Source: Clostridia bacterium
GTDB taxonomy: Bacteria > Bacillota > Clostridia > Christensenellales > Aristaeellaceae
DNA: 64,000 bases
NCBI GenBank assembly: GCA_017552535.1
Contig: JAFZPV010000062.1
Span: 1-64,000 of the forward strand
Direction of reading: 5' to 3'
The notes beneath the pieces were generated by a model. That model worked only from the letters and a program-made list of their open reading frames with translations, did no database searches and had not been told where the DNA came from. Below, piece after piece: positions 24,515 to 32,764 of the stretch. The translations under genes were made by a program, and so were the position numbers. Numbering within the stretch: the first letter of the stretch is position 1; every line of letters begins with the position of its first letter.

Positions 24515-25708
24515 TTATGGATGGCGCAGGCGCAGAAAACAGCCCGCCTCCACGCCGCCGGGAACCGGAAGCGTGAACAGGCTGTCGGGCACGCGGGCTT
24601 CCGCGATGCTTTCCCCGTCCGGGGTGCGCAGGTCCTGTGCGGCAAAGCACAGTATCTTTCCGGGCGTGAGGGCTTCCACCTGCGTGCCTTCGGAAAGCTT
24701 GTTCTTTACCATCACCGTGGCGCGATCGCCCTCCCGCGCGATCACGGGCCCCAGGTAGTCGCAGTCCTTGAAATAGTATGCCGGGGCGTGCATGGAGTTT
24801 TTGATCTCGCCCAGGTAAAAGCCCGTGGAATATGGACGGTGGCTGATGGAGCAAAGTTCCCGCATGCTGTCTTCCATGTTCCCGCCGTCCAGATACATAC
24901 GGTAGGCGTTCACCGCGCCCGCCACGTAGTAGGGCGTCTTCATGCGGCCCTCGATCTTGAGGGACGTGACGCCCGCTTCGATCAGCTCGTCCAGCACCGG
25001 CAGGGCACACAGGTCGTAGGAAGACAGTATGGTGTCGCCGTCCGGGTCTTCCTCGATGGGAAAGTACTCGCCGGGGCGCTTTTCTTCCGTGAGGGCGAAT
25101 TTCCAGCGGCAGCTCTGGGCGCAGCCGCCCCGGTTGGCGCTGCGGCCCGTAAGATAGGCGCTGATCATGCACCGGCCGGAATAGGCCATGCACATGGCGC
25201 CGTGTACGAAGGCCTCGATCTCCAGGTCCGCCGGGGTGTTTTTTCGCAAAAGCCGGATCTGCTCAAGGCTCATCTCCCGCGCCAGCACCACGCGCTTTGC
25301 GCCCATCTCCCGGTACAGAAGCGCGCTTTCATGGTTTGTGCAGTTGGCTTGGGTGCTCACGTGCACCTCCATGTCCGGGCAGCGGCGCTTTACGGCGCGT
25401 ATGGCGCCCAGGTCGGATATGATCATGGCGTCCGCGCCCGCGTCCTTCAGGGCACAGGCGTAAGAGCCCATCTTTTCAATCTCTTCCGGAAAGGTAAAGG
25501 CGTTGGCCGCGATATACAGCCTTGCGCCCCGCTCGTGGCACAGATCCGCCGCCTGCGCGATGGCGCTTAAATCAAAAGCGGTCTGTCCTGCCCGCAGCTG
25601 CAGGAACGGCCCTCCGGCGTAAACGGCGTTCGCCCCGAAGAAGAGCGCCGCCTTCAGGCTGTCCATGCTGCCCGCGGGGGCCAGCAGCTCCACGTGGTCG
25701 TATCTCAT
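24515..25708 (-). CDS. Peptidase U32 family protein
   Basis: The 397-residue protein opens with MRYDHVELLAPAGSMDSLKA. It holds the U32 signature running from EAFVHGAMCMAYSGRCMIS to the cysteine-rich SANRGGCAQSCRW, which in related proteins (RlhA, UbiU, TrhP) coordinates an iron-sulfur cluster. Despite the name, several U32 proteins carry out hydroxylation of tRNA, rRNA or ubiquinone; which applies here is unknown. The start is ATG 25708 with a GGAG site, 28 nt after the -10 of a good promoter. The two genes behind it are likely co-transcribed. Confidence 0.9.
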   Translation of the reverse strand: MRYDHVELLAPAGSMDSLKAALFFGANAVYAGGPFLQLRAGQTAFDLSAIAQAADLCHERGARLYIAANAFTFPEEIEKMGSYACALKDAGADAMIISDLGAIRAVKRRCPDMEVHVSTQANCTNHESALLYREMGAKRVVLAREMSLEQIRLLRKNTPADLEIEAFVHGAMCMAYSGRCMISAYLTGRSANRGGCAQSCRWKFALTEEKRPGEYFPIEEDPDGDTILSSYDLCALPVLDELIEAGVTSLKIEGRMKTPYYVAGAVNAYRMYLDGGNMEDSMRELCSISHRPYSTGFYLGEIKNSMHAPAYYFKDCDYLGPVIAREGDRATVMVKNKLSEGTQVEALTPGKILCFAAQDLRTPDGESIAEARVPDSLFTLPVPGGVEAGCFLRLRHP

Positions 25709-25735
25709 ATTCCGCTTCTCCGTATGTTTTGCGCT

Positions 25736-25764
25736 ATTATACCTCTTTGTCCGCCGGAAGGCAA
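25736..25764 (-). promoter_or_regulatory. Promoter of the U32 peptidase operon
   Basis: Minus strand TTGCCT (25759-25764), 17-nt spacer, TATAAT (25736-25741), 28 nt before ATG 25708 and just downstream of the hpf terminator. Confidence 0.7.
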
Positions 25765-25795
25765 GCCCGGAAGGAGCGTATCCGCCCGCAAAAAA

Positions 25796-25820
25796 GCCCC
25801 GCAGCCTTAGGCTGCGGGGC
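25796..25820 (-). terminator. Rho-independent terminator of hpf
   Basis: A perfect 11-bp stem (GCCCCGCAGCC/GGCTGCGGGGC, 3-nt loop) is followed on the minus strand by TTTTTTGC, 17 nt after the hpf stop. Confidence 0.95.
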
Positions 25821-25836
25821 ATAGATACAACGAAGT

Positions 25837-26370
25837 TTATTCTTCAGGCTCCAGCAAGCCGTAGTCCCCGTCCTTGCGCAGGTACAGCACGCACACCTTT
25901 CCGGTGTCGGCGTTGTCGAACAGGTAGAAGGAGTGGCCCAGCTGCTCCATCTGCATGATGGCGTCGTCCACGCTCATGGGCTTCACCTGGAAGCGCTTCA
26001 CCTTTACGACCTTGCGCTCTTCCTCGGCCACGGGCTCGTCCTCGGGGAGCTCCACAGGCGGCAGGGGAGCGGGGGAGCGGAACTTTTTGTCCAGCTTGGT
26101 GCGGTGGCGGCGGATCTGGCGGGAGATCTTGTCCACGGCGGAATCGATGGAGGCGTACATGTCGGTAGAAATCTCCTCGGCGCGGAAGAGCATGCCGCGG
26201 TGGGTGATGGTGATCTCGGCGATATTCTTGCCGCCGCGCTCCAGCGTGAACTTGGCCTGGGCTTCTGAATCGGGTCCGAAAAACCAGTCCAGCTTATTTA
26301 TCTTCTTTTCGGCATAGTCGCGCAGACTGTCGGAAACGTCCATGAAGCGCCCGTAATACTTGATGTTCAT
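25837..26370 (-). CDS. hpf: Long-form ribosome hibernation promoting factor
   Basis: The 177-residue length and two domains identify long HPF. The N-terminal S30AE domain (MNIKYYGRFMDVSDSLRDYA, ADMYASIDSAVDKISRQ-like helix) binds the 30S decoding region. After a Pro/Glu linker, the C-terminal domain (VVKVKRFQVKPMSVDDAIMQ, then GHSFYLFDNADTGKVCVLYL) dimerises ribosomes into inactive 100S particles. A possible sigma-H-like site (AGGAAAATT ... GAAAT) lies about 55 bp upstream on the minus strand, which would fit stationary-phase control; this is tentative. A strong terminator follows. Confidence 0.96.
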   Translation of the reverse strand: MNIKYYGRFMDVSDSLRDYAEKKINKLDWFFGPDSEAQAKFTLERGGKNIAEITITHRGMLFRAEEISTDMYASIDSAVDKISRQIRRHRTKLDKKFRSPAPLPPVELPEDEPVAEEERKVVKVKRFQVKPMSVDDAIMQMEQLGHSFYLFDNADTGKVCVLYLRKDGDYGLLEPEE

Positions 26371-26528
26371 ATACGATACCGTCCTTTCCCGAAAATCGGT
26401 TCGGGCACTCGCCCGTACTTTAACATTTCGGCGCGTGTGTTAATTTTCCTGCCTGCGCGGTAAATATTTTTTGAACAGCCCGAATCCTTAACGCTCGGCA
26501 TATATCATATGCCCTGAGGTGAAGCACA

Positions 26529-27197
26529 TTGAAGTGGGAGCTTGTGATCTTCGATATGGACGGCACGGTGCTCGACACCCTGGCCGATCTGCTCCTGGCC
26601 ATGAACCATGCCCTGAGGGAGCATGGCCTTGGCGAAAGGACGCTGGATCAGATGCGCTCCTACGTGGGCAACGGCCTGTACATGATGGCGGCGCGGGCGG
26701 TGCCGGCGGGAACGGACGAAAAAACGGTGGACAGCGTCTTCCGCTGCTTCAAGGCCTATTACGCCGACCACCTGAATGTTCAGACCCGGCCCTACGAGGG
26801 CATCTGCGCCCTGATGGAAAAGCTGAAGGCGGCGGGCGCGCATATCGGCATCAGCTCCAACAAGTTCGACGCCGGCGCGAACATGCTGGCCGGGACCCAT
26901 TTCGGCTCCCTCGTGGACATCACCGTGGGCGAAAGCGACACCGTACCCAAAAAACCCGATCCCGCCGGGGCGGACCTGATCCGCGCGCATTTTGGCACGT
27001 CCCGGGAAAAGACCGTATACGTGGGAGACAGCGGCGTGGACGTGGAAACGGCCAAAAACGCGGGCCTTGCGTTTATCGGCGTGTCCTGGGGCTTCCGCAC
27101 ATCTGCCCAGCTGGCGGAAGCCGGCGCGGGGACGATCGCGGACACGCCCGGTCGGCTGGAAGAAATGCTTCTCGGCAGCGCGCGTCCGGAGGCGTGA
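26529..27197 (+). CDS. HAD-superfamily phosphoglycolate phosphatase-like hydrolase
   Basis: A 222-residue HAD hydrolase with nucleophile motif DMDGTVLDT, a helical cap, motif II SSNKF, motif III Lys in VPKKPDPAG, and motif IV GDSGVDVETA. Best match by eye is phosphoglycolate phosphatase (Gph/PGP) or pyrophosphatase PpaX-like. It may repair 2-phosphoglycolate from DNA damage or hydrolyse another small phosphate. A TTG at 26529 is used, with GAGGTG 8 nt upstream; the longer frames in this area are shifted shadows. It leads a four-gene run with the flavin genes. Confidence 0.85.
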   Translation: MKWELVIFDMDGTVLDTLADLLLAMNHALREHGLGERTLDQMRSYVGNGLYMMAARAVPAGTDEKTVDSVFRCFKAYYADHLNVQTRPYEGICALMEKLKAAGAHIGISSNKFDAGANMLAGTHFGSLVDITVGESDTVPKKPDPAGADLIRAHFGTSREKTVYVGDSGVDVETAKNAGLAFIGVSWGFRTSAQLAEAGAGTIADTPGRLEEMLLGSARPEA

Positions 27198-27199
27198 GC

Positions 27200-27748
27200 A
27201 TGGAGAAAACTTTGGCGCGGGTGATCGCGCTGGGCACCTTCGACGGCATGCATCCGGGGCACAGGGCCGTGATCCGCGCCTGCGTTTCGCTGGCAAGGGA
27301 AAAGAACGCCGAAGCCATGGTGTACACCTTCATCGAAAACCCCAAGAGCCTCTTCGGCCCCAAGCCCCTGCAGCTGATGACGCCGGAGGAAAAAACGGCC
27401 GCCATCCTGGGCCTGGGGGTCGACCGGGTGGAAAACGTGCATTTTACCCGGACGTTTGCGGACATGCAGCCCGAAGCCTTCGTGGATATGCTCTGCCGGG
27501 CTTACCGTCCCTGCGCCTTCGTGTGCGGCGAGGACTACTCTTTCGGCGCGGGGGGAAGGGGCACGAGCGGGATGCTCAAAAGCCTGGCGGCGGACCGGGG
27601 CGCCCAGACTCTGATCGTGCCCACCGTTAAAGTACAGACCAAAGTCGGCAATTGCGACGAAAAGATATCTTCCACCCTCATACGCGAAGCGATTCTCCGC
27701 GGGGACGAAGAAACAGCGAGCAGGCTTCTGAAAGGCGAAGCTTTATAA
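27200..27748 (+). CDS. Stand-alone FAD synthetase-type nucleotidyltransferase (RibF N-domain only)
   Basis: A 182-residue protein equal to the adenylyltransferase half of RibF: GTFDGMHPGH carries the HxGH nucleotidyltransferase motif, FVCGEDYSFG follows, and SSTLIREAI is the second ATP-binding motif. The C-terminal riboflavin kinase module is absent; the gene ends in a normal stop. It should make FAD from FMN and ATP, or adenylate a related substrate. The next gene is a RibU-like ECF S component, which supports a flavin role. Riboflavin kinase must then be elsewhere. It starts 3 nt after the phosphatase stop. Confidence 0.8.
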   Translation: MEKTLARVIALGTFDGMHPGHRAVIRACVSLAREKNAEAMVYTFIENPKSLFGPKPLQLMTPEEKTAAILGLGVDRVENVHFTRTFADMQPEAFVDMLCRAYRPCAFVCGEDYSFGAGGRGTSGMLKSLAADRGAQTLIVPTVKVQTKVGNCDEKISSTLIREAILRGDEETASRLLKGEAL

Positions 27749-27761
27749 AAGGAAGTGCGGT

Positions 27762-28421
27762 ATGCAGAACAAAGAAAAAGCAATCAGACCGGAGACCGTA
27801 AGGCGTTTGACCCGCGCCGCGGCGCTGGCGGCGCTGAGCGCCGTATTGTATTTCATTCCCGGCATCCCGGTGTTCCCGCCGATCTACAAGCTGGATTTTT
27901 CCTCGGTGCCGGTGATGCTGGCGGCCCTTTTGCTGGGGCCGGTGGACGCGCTGTGCGTGCTTTTATTCAAGGACCTCACGGGCCTTCTGCATTCTTCCAG
28001 CATGGGCGTGGGGGAGCTGGCTGATTTTCTCACCAGCGCGGCCCTGGTGGTGTGCGCCTGGGGCGTGTGCCGCCTGCTGCCCGGAAAAACGGACGCGCAG
28101 GGCAAAGTGACGCACTTTGGCCGAAAGCTGGGCGCCTGGCAGCTGATATTGGCGTTCGTGCTGTCGGTGATCGCGATGGCGCTTGTCGGCGCGCTGGTAA
28201 ACTACTATATCATGATCCCGTTCTACGTGAGCGTGATGCACCTTCCCGAAGCGGCCATCGTTTCGATGATGGCGAAGATCGTGCCGCGCATCGATTCTCT
28301 GGGCAGCCTCATCGCCTGGGCTACGGTGCCCTTCAACCTGCTCAAGGGCGCGGTGCTCTGCGTGCTCAGCTATCCGCTGTTCAGGGCGCTGGACCGCATG
28401 CTGGGCGGCCGCGCGGCGTGA
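27762..28421 (+). CDS. ribU: ECF transporter S component, RibU-like (riboflavin)
   Basis: The 219-residue membrane protein has six helices. Motifs fit RibU: VLYFIPGIPVFPPIYKLDFS, SVPVMLAALLLGP, GELADFLTSAALVV, NYYIMIPFY and PFNLLKGAVL. S components bind the vitamin and dock on a shared energising module (EcfAAT), which is not in the window. The neighbouring FAD synthetase-like gene strengthens the flavin assignment. No FMN riboswitch is seen upstream of the operon, so control by flavin is not evident. Confidence 0.85.
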   Translation: MQNKEKAIRPETVRRLTRAAALAALSAVLYFIPGIPVFPPIYKLDFSSVPVMLAALLLGPVDALCVLLFKDLTGLLHSSSMGVGELADFLTSAALVVCAWGVCRLLPGKTDAQGKVTHFGRKLGAWQLILAFVLSVIAMALVGALVNYYIMIPFYVSVMHLPEAAIVSMMAKIVPRIDSLGSLIAWATVPFNLLKGAVLCVLSYPLFRALDRMLGGRAA

Positions 28422-28470
28422 AAGTGCCGGTTTCCAGATACAGACTGAAGAATAACGCTTTTATCCGTTT

Positions 28471-29859
28471 ATGAGCGAAACGAGCGCGCTGCCCTCTCCG
28501 GGCGCTTATGTAGACAAAAGCATGTACCGCCAGGCGTTTTCCATCGCCTGGCCTGCTGCTTTGGAGGGGGCGCTTCTGTCCATCATCGGCACGGTGGACA
28601 CGGTGATGGTAAAATCGGTGCACGAGTACGCCATCGCCTCCATCGCCCTGACCTCCCAGCCTCGGCTGATCTTGCTGATCCTGGCCCAGGCGCTGTGCGT
28701 GGGCACTACGGCCATGGTGTCCAGGCGGCGCGGCGAGGGGGACCGGGACGGCGCCAACGAGGCGCTTTCCCTGAGCATGCTTTTGATCACCTTCGTGGGC
28801 GCCCTGATCGCCGCCACGGGCCATTTCCTTGCGGAACCCATCATCCGCCTGCAGGGCGGCGACGGGGACACGACCGCCATGGCGGTGCAGTACTTTAAAA
28901 TCGTGGCGCTGGGCCTGCCCTTCAGCTGCTGGAACCTGTGCCTGTGCGCGGCCCTGCGCGCTACCGGCAACACCCGCATCACCATGGTCACCAACATCAC
29001 CGCCAACCTGGTGAACGTGGTGATGAACTACTGCCTGATCGGCGGGCACTTCGGCTTTCCCGCCCTGGGCGTGCGGGGCGCGGCACTGGCTACGGTGATC
29101 GGCGGCATCGTGGCATCGTGCATCAGCTTTTACGTTGTGCTGTTCAAAGACAGCTACCTGCGCCTAAAGCCCCGCGTGAAGGGCTTTGACCGGCGCACCG
29201 TTTCCGGCCTGCTCAAGGTGGGCTTATCCTCCGTGGCGGAGAGCGCGGCGCTGCGGGTGGGCTTCGCCCTCAACAACCGCATCATCGCCTCCATCAACGC
29301 AGATGCCCTCACCTCCAACACCATCATCGGCTCGGTCACGGGCCTGAGCTTCTGCCTGGGCGACGGCGTGGCCACCTCAGGCGCCACCATGACGGGCATC
29401 TCGCTGGGAGAGGGCCGCAAGGACAAGGCGCGGGGCTATGTGGACGTGTGCATGCGCCTGGGGTATATCGTATCCGCTTTCATTATAGTACTCCTGTTCG
29501 TTTTGCGGCGAGACCTGGCGCTGCTGTTTACGGACAAGGAAGAGATCGTGCGCGGCGCCTCGCTGGCGTTTTTGGTGGTGCTGGCGGGCATCGTGGCGCA
29601 GAACGCCCGCGTGATCTACTCCGGCTGCCTGCGGGGCGCGGGGGACGTGAAGTACGTGGCGCTGATCTCGCTTCTGTCCGTTTCCATCGTGCGCCCGCTG
29701 ATGACCTGGTCGCTGTGCCATCCCTTAAACCGGATGTATCCGGAGCTCTATCTGGCCTACACCGGCCCCTGGATCGCCTACGTGATCGACGCCTGGATAC
29801 GCACGGTGCTTTTGTGGCGTCGCGTGAAGAGCGGCCGCTACCTTGACACCCGACTGTAG
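28471..29859 (+). CDS. MATE-family efflux transporter
   Basis: The 462-residue protein has twelve membrane helices arranged as two halves, with the family patterns AWPAALEGALLSIIGTVDTV, ALRATGNTRITMVTNI (MATE loop) and a second-half GDGVATSGATMTGISLGEG. MATE proteins export drugs or metabolites using Na+ or H+; the substrate is unknown. There is no clear ribosome site before ATG 28471 or before the in-frame ATG 28522, so the start is uncertain. It is the last gene after ribU, 49 nt downstream. Confidence 0.9.
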   Translation: MSETSALPSPGAYVDKSMYRQAFSIAWPAALEGALLSIIGTVDTVMVKSVHEYAIASIALTSQPRLILLILAQALCVGTTAMVSRRRGEGDRDGANEALSLSMLLITFVGALIAATGHFLAEPIIRLQGGDGDTTAMAVQYFKIVALGLPFSCWNLCLCAALRATGNTRITMVTNITANLVNVVMNYCLIGGHFGFPALGVRGAALATVIGGIVASCISFYVVLFKDSYLRLKPRVKGFDRRTVSGLLKVGLSSVAESAALRVGFALNNRIIASINADALTSNTIIGSVTGLSFCLGDGVATSGATMTGISLGEGRKDKARGYVDVCMRLGYIVSAFIIVLLFVLRRDLALLFTDKEEIVRGASLAFLVVLAGIVAQNARVIYSGCLRGAGDVKYVALISLLSVSIVRPLMTWSLCHPLNRMYPELYLAYTGPWIAYVIDAWIRTVLLWRRVKSGRYLDTRL

Positions 29860-29940
29860 GAAAAATGCATATGCGTGTTAATTTTTCGTATATGAAGGTA
29901 GTTTTTTGCGCAGCGGAGACGCGCAGGCGTCAAAATTCCC

Positions 29941-29969
29941 TTGACGAAACCCCGCGCCTGTGATAAACT
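29941..29969 (+). promoter_or_regulatory. Promoter of the expanded opp operon
   Basis: TTGACG (29941-29946), 17-nt spacer, TAAACT (29964-29969), about 60 nt before ATG 30030. It overlaps a 20-bp inverted repeat. Confidence 0.7.
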
Positions 29970-29979
29970 AAATTATCAC
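29960..29979 (+). promoter_or_regulatory. Operator-like palindrome at the opp promoter
   Basis: GTGATAAACTAAATTATCAC is a perfect inverted repeat (7-bp arms, 6-nt centre) covering the -10 element. Placement suggests a repressor site; no local regulator gene is present. Confidence 0.65.
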
Positions 29980-30029
29980 GGCAGGGTTTTTATACCTTAC
30001 GGAGAAATCAATAGGAGGAACTGAATCAG

Positions 30030-32528
30030 ATGAAGAAAGTCGTATCTATCGTTCTGGCGCTGATCATGGTGCTTTCTTCAGTGGCCACCCTGGCTGAGGG
30101 CTTCGTGCCCGCCGAGTCTTACGATCCCGGCGAGCGCGCGCTCTACATCGGCAGCGTGACTCTGGAGCCCGCACCCGAAGGCGGCGGAAGCATCACCACC
30201 GACATTTATGCCGGCATCGAGGGCAAGGACTATACGGACGAGAAGTATTACACCTACAACGATTTTACTTCCGCCATCGTATCCAGCATGAACTGGGACG
30301 TGCTGAGCTGGGAGACCAGTGACGACAGCGCGATCACCGACAACATCATCACCGGTTTCTATGGCTTCCACATGAACAGCGATAAGACCGGTTATTCCAT
30401 CACCCCCGAAGCCGCTGCGGATTACCCCGTAGACGTGACCGCCGAGTACGTCGGCCAGTTCGGCGTTGAAGAGGGCGAGACCGCCAAGGCCTGGCGTATC
30501 GCGCTGAACCCCGATGTGTGCTTCGACGACGGCACCAAGGTCAACGCTGATGACTACATCTACTCCATGCAGCAGCAGCTCAACCCCAAAATCCTCAACC
30601 GCCGCGCGGACTCCTGGTATGACGGCCAGTTCTCCATCGTGAACGCCAAGAATTACCTCTACGCCGGCAAAGTCACCTACACCCTGGTGACCGATACCGC
30701 CGAAGCGCTGGTGGAAGCGGGCAAGGACGTTTACCTGGACACCGGCTTCTGGGGCCTGACCGGCTGCCTGGACGCTGACGGCAACGCCTGCCCCCAGTAC
30801 GTCAACATCAACGACGAAGTGCTCTACCGCGACACCGCTGTCGAAGATGAGACGAACGATGAGGCCTGGGTATCCGCCAAGTACATCTTTGACAACTATC
30901 TGGCCACCGGTGCTCCCTATGCTTCCTACCAGAGCCAGTACCTCTACACCGCCGATATGGCCAAGGAAGTCACCTGGGAAGACGTCGGCCTGAAGAAGAT
31001 CGACGACTACACCATCGACTTCATCCTCGAGAACCCCGTTCCCGAACCGGCCTTCTACGTACCCTACAACCTCTCCGGCAACTACCTGGTAAAGCAGGAT
31101 CTGTACGAAGAGTGCAAGACCTTCTACAAGGACGGCGCTGAAGTCGCTACCGAAGAAGAGGCCGACACCGTAAAGAGCAGCTACTGCCGCTCCCTCGAGA
31201 AGACCGTGTCTTACGGCCCCTACATGCTCACCAGCTTCCAGCTCGACAAGGAATACACCCTGAGCCGCAACGAAGCCTGGTTCGGCTATCACGACGGCAA
31301 GCATCTGGGCATGTACCAGACCGACGCCATCGTCGTGAACGTCATCGCGGATCACGCCACCCAGATCATGTCCTTCGAGAAGGGCGAGATCGACGGCGTT
31401 GGCCTGCAGTCTGACGACATGGAGAAGTACGCTTCTTCCGCTTACATCCACTACACTCCCCAGAGCTACACCACCAAGCTGACCTTCTCCACCGATTACG
31501 AGAAGCTGGTTGCCCACGGCACCAACAGCCAGATCCTGGTCATCGATGAGTTCCGCAAGGGCTTCGCGATGGCTCTGGACGCCAGCGCCTTCGCCACCGC
31601 CTACACCGCGGCCGGCACCGGCGGATTCGGCATCCTGAACTATATGTACTGCTACGATCCCTTCAGCGGCGCCCTATATCGCGACAGCGAGGCCGCCAAG
31701 AAGGCTCTGGTAGACCTGTTCGACATGAGCTACGGCGAGGGCGGCGTGTACGCCGACCTGGACGAGGCTTATGCGGCCATGACCGGTTACGACATGGAGT
31801 ACGCCCAGGAGCTCATGGCGATCGCGGCTGACAAGGCCATCGAAGCCGGCGTCTGGGACGGCGAGGCTCAGATCACTCTGGACATCCGCCTGTACAACTC
31901 CGACACCATCTACGTTCAGATGTACAACTACTTCCTTGGCCAGCTGACCGAGGCGGTAAAGGGCAGCAAGTTCGAGGGCAAGATCACCATGACCATGACC
32001 CCCGACAGCGACTACTACAACACCATGTACTCCGGCGGCGCTGACATGATCTTCACCACCTGGGGCGGTGCTTCCATGGATCCCTTCGGCATCCTGGCCC
32101 GCTGCTACTGCGACGATTCCACCGGCGCAGGCAACCAGATGGAGATCGGCTTCGACACCAGCAAGGTCATGCTCACCTACGACTTTGGCGGCGAGATCGG
32201 CGAAATGACTGATTCCGCGCAGAACTGGGCGAACTGGGCCAACAACGCGGTCGTCGACAGCATCAACGAGAAGCTCGGCAAGTTCGCGGATTACTCCTAC
32301 GACACCAGGTGCCAGATCGTGGCGGGCGTCGAGCGCGCGCTGCTCAACTGGTTCACCACCACCGCCCTGTACTACAGGAACGCGGCCAGCCTGGTAAGCC
32401 AGAAGGTCAACTTCGGCTCTGACCAGTATCTCACCATCATCGGCTTCGGCGGCCTCGAGTATTACACCTACAACTACGATGACGCCGAGTGGGCGGATTA
32501 CATCGCCAACAACGCTCTGCAGTATTAA
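30030..32528 (+). CDS. oppA: Oligopeptide ABC transporter substrate-binding protein, enlarged, without lipobox
   Basis: The 832-residue exported protein starts with a signal peptide (MKKVVSIVLALIMVLSSVATLAEG). Family 5 solute-binding features are present: LNPDVCFDDGTKVNADDYIY, the VITDH-like strand region, and PDSDYYNTMYSGGADMIFTTW. It is about 250-300 residues longer than ordinary OppA. No Cys follows the signal peptide, unlike usual Gram-positive binding proteins; the likely cleavage site is A-E after TLA, so anchoring must occur another way. The gene is first in an operon with oppBCDF-type genes and has strong translation signals (AGGAGG). The codon usage (GAC/GAA, GGC) is highly biased, suggesting high expression. 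Confidence 0.88.
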   Translation: MKKVVSIVLALIMVLSSVATLAEGFVPAESYDPGERALYIGSVTLEPAPEGGGSITTDIYAGIEGKDYTDEKYYTYNDFTSAIVSSMNWDVLSWETSDDSAITDNIITGFYGFHMNSDKTGYSITPEAAADYPVDVTAEYVGQFGVEEGETAKAWRIALNPDVCFDDGTKVNADDYIYSMQQQLNPKILNRRADSWYDGQFSIVNAKNYLYAGKVTYTLVTDTAEALVEAGKDVYLDTGFWGLTGCLDADGNACPQYVNINDEVLYRDTAVEDETNDEAWVSAKYIFDNYLATGAPYASYQSQYLYTADMAKEVTWEDVGLKKIDDYTIDFILENPVPEPAFYVPYNLSGNYLVKQDLYEECKTFYKDGAEVATEEEADTVKSSYCRSLEKTVSYGPYMLTSFQLDKEYTLSRNEAWFGYHDGKHLGMYQTDAIVVNVIADHATQIMSFEKGEIDGVGLQSDDMEKYASSAYIHYTPQSYTTKLTFSTDYEKLVAHGTNSQILVIDEFRKGFAMALDASAFATAYTAAGTGGFGILNYMYCYDPFSGALYRDSEAAKKALVDLFDMSYGEGGVYADLDEAYAAMTGYDMEYAQELMAIAADKAIEAGVWDGEAQITLDIRLYNSDTIYVQMYNYFLGQLTEAVKGSKFEGKITMTMTPDSDYYNTMYSGGADMIFTTWGGASMDPFGILARCYCDDSTGAGNQMEIGFDTSKVMLTYDFGGEIGEMTDSAQNWANWANNAVVDSINEKLGKFADYSYDTRCQIVAGVERALLNWFTTTALYYRNAASLVSQKVNFGSDQYLTIIGFGGLEYYTYNYDDAEWADYIANNALQY

Positions 32529-32565
32529 TTCGAGCCTATAAGGGCCTGAATTGATCAGAACGGGT

Positions 32566-32594
32566 GCGGGCATGGGCTTTGCGACCATGCCCGC
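32566..32594 (+). other. Intercistronic stem-loop after the oppA-like gene
   Basis: A 10-bp stem GCGGGCATGG/CCATGCCCGC with a 9-nt loop and no U-tract. Such hairpins behind binding-protein genes usually protect the upstream message from 3' decay or partly terminate. The remaining gap to 32764 (about 170 nt) holds nothing else recognisable apart from the oppB ribosome site. Confidence 0.7.
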
Positions 32595-32764
32595 GCTCCG
32601 TGTAATTCCCGGTTTCACAGCGTTCAATAATTCTTTCGGCTTTCCGGCCATGTGTTCCATTTATCCTGCTGCCCGCCAAAGCAAAGCCGGCCGCGGATAC
32701 AGCAGCAGTACAGCCGCCTGATCAGGCGCCTTGCCGGATAACCGAAGCGGAGGTAGGTATATAC

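Noticed and set aside
26404..26528. FMN riboswitch before the flavin genes
   Set aside because: The region is about 125 bp and lacks the RFN conserved stems.
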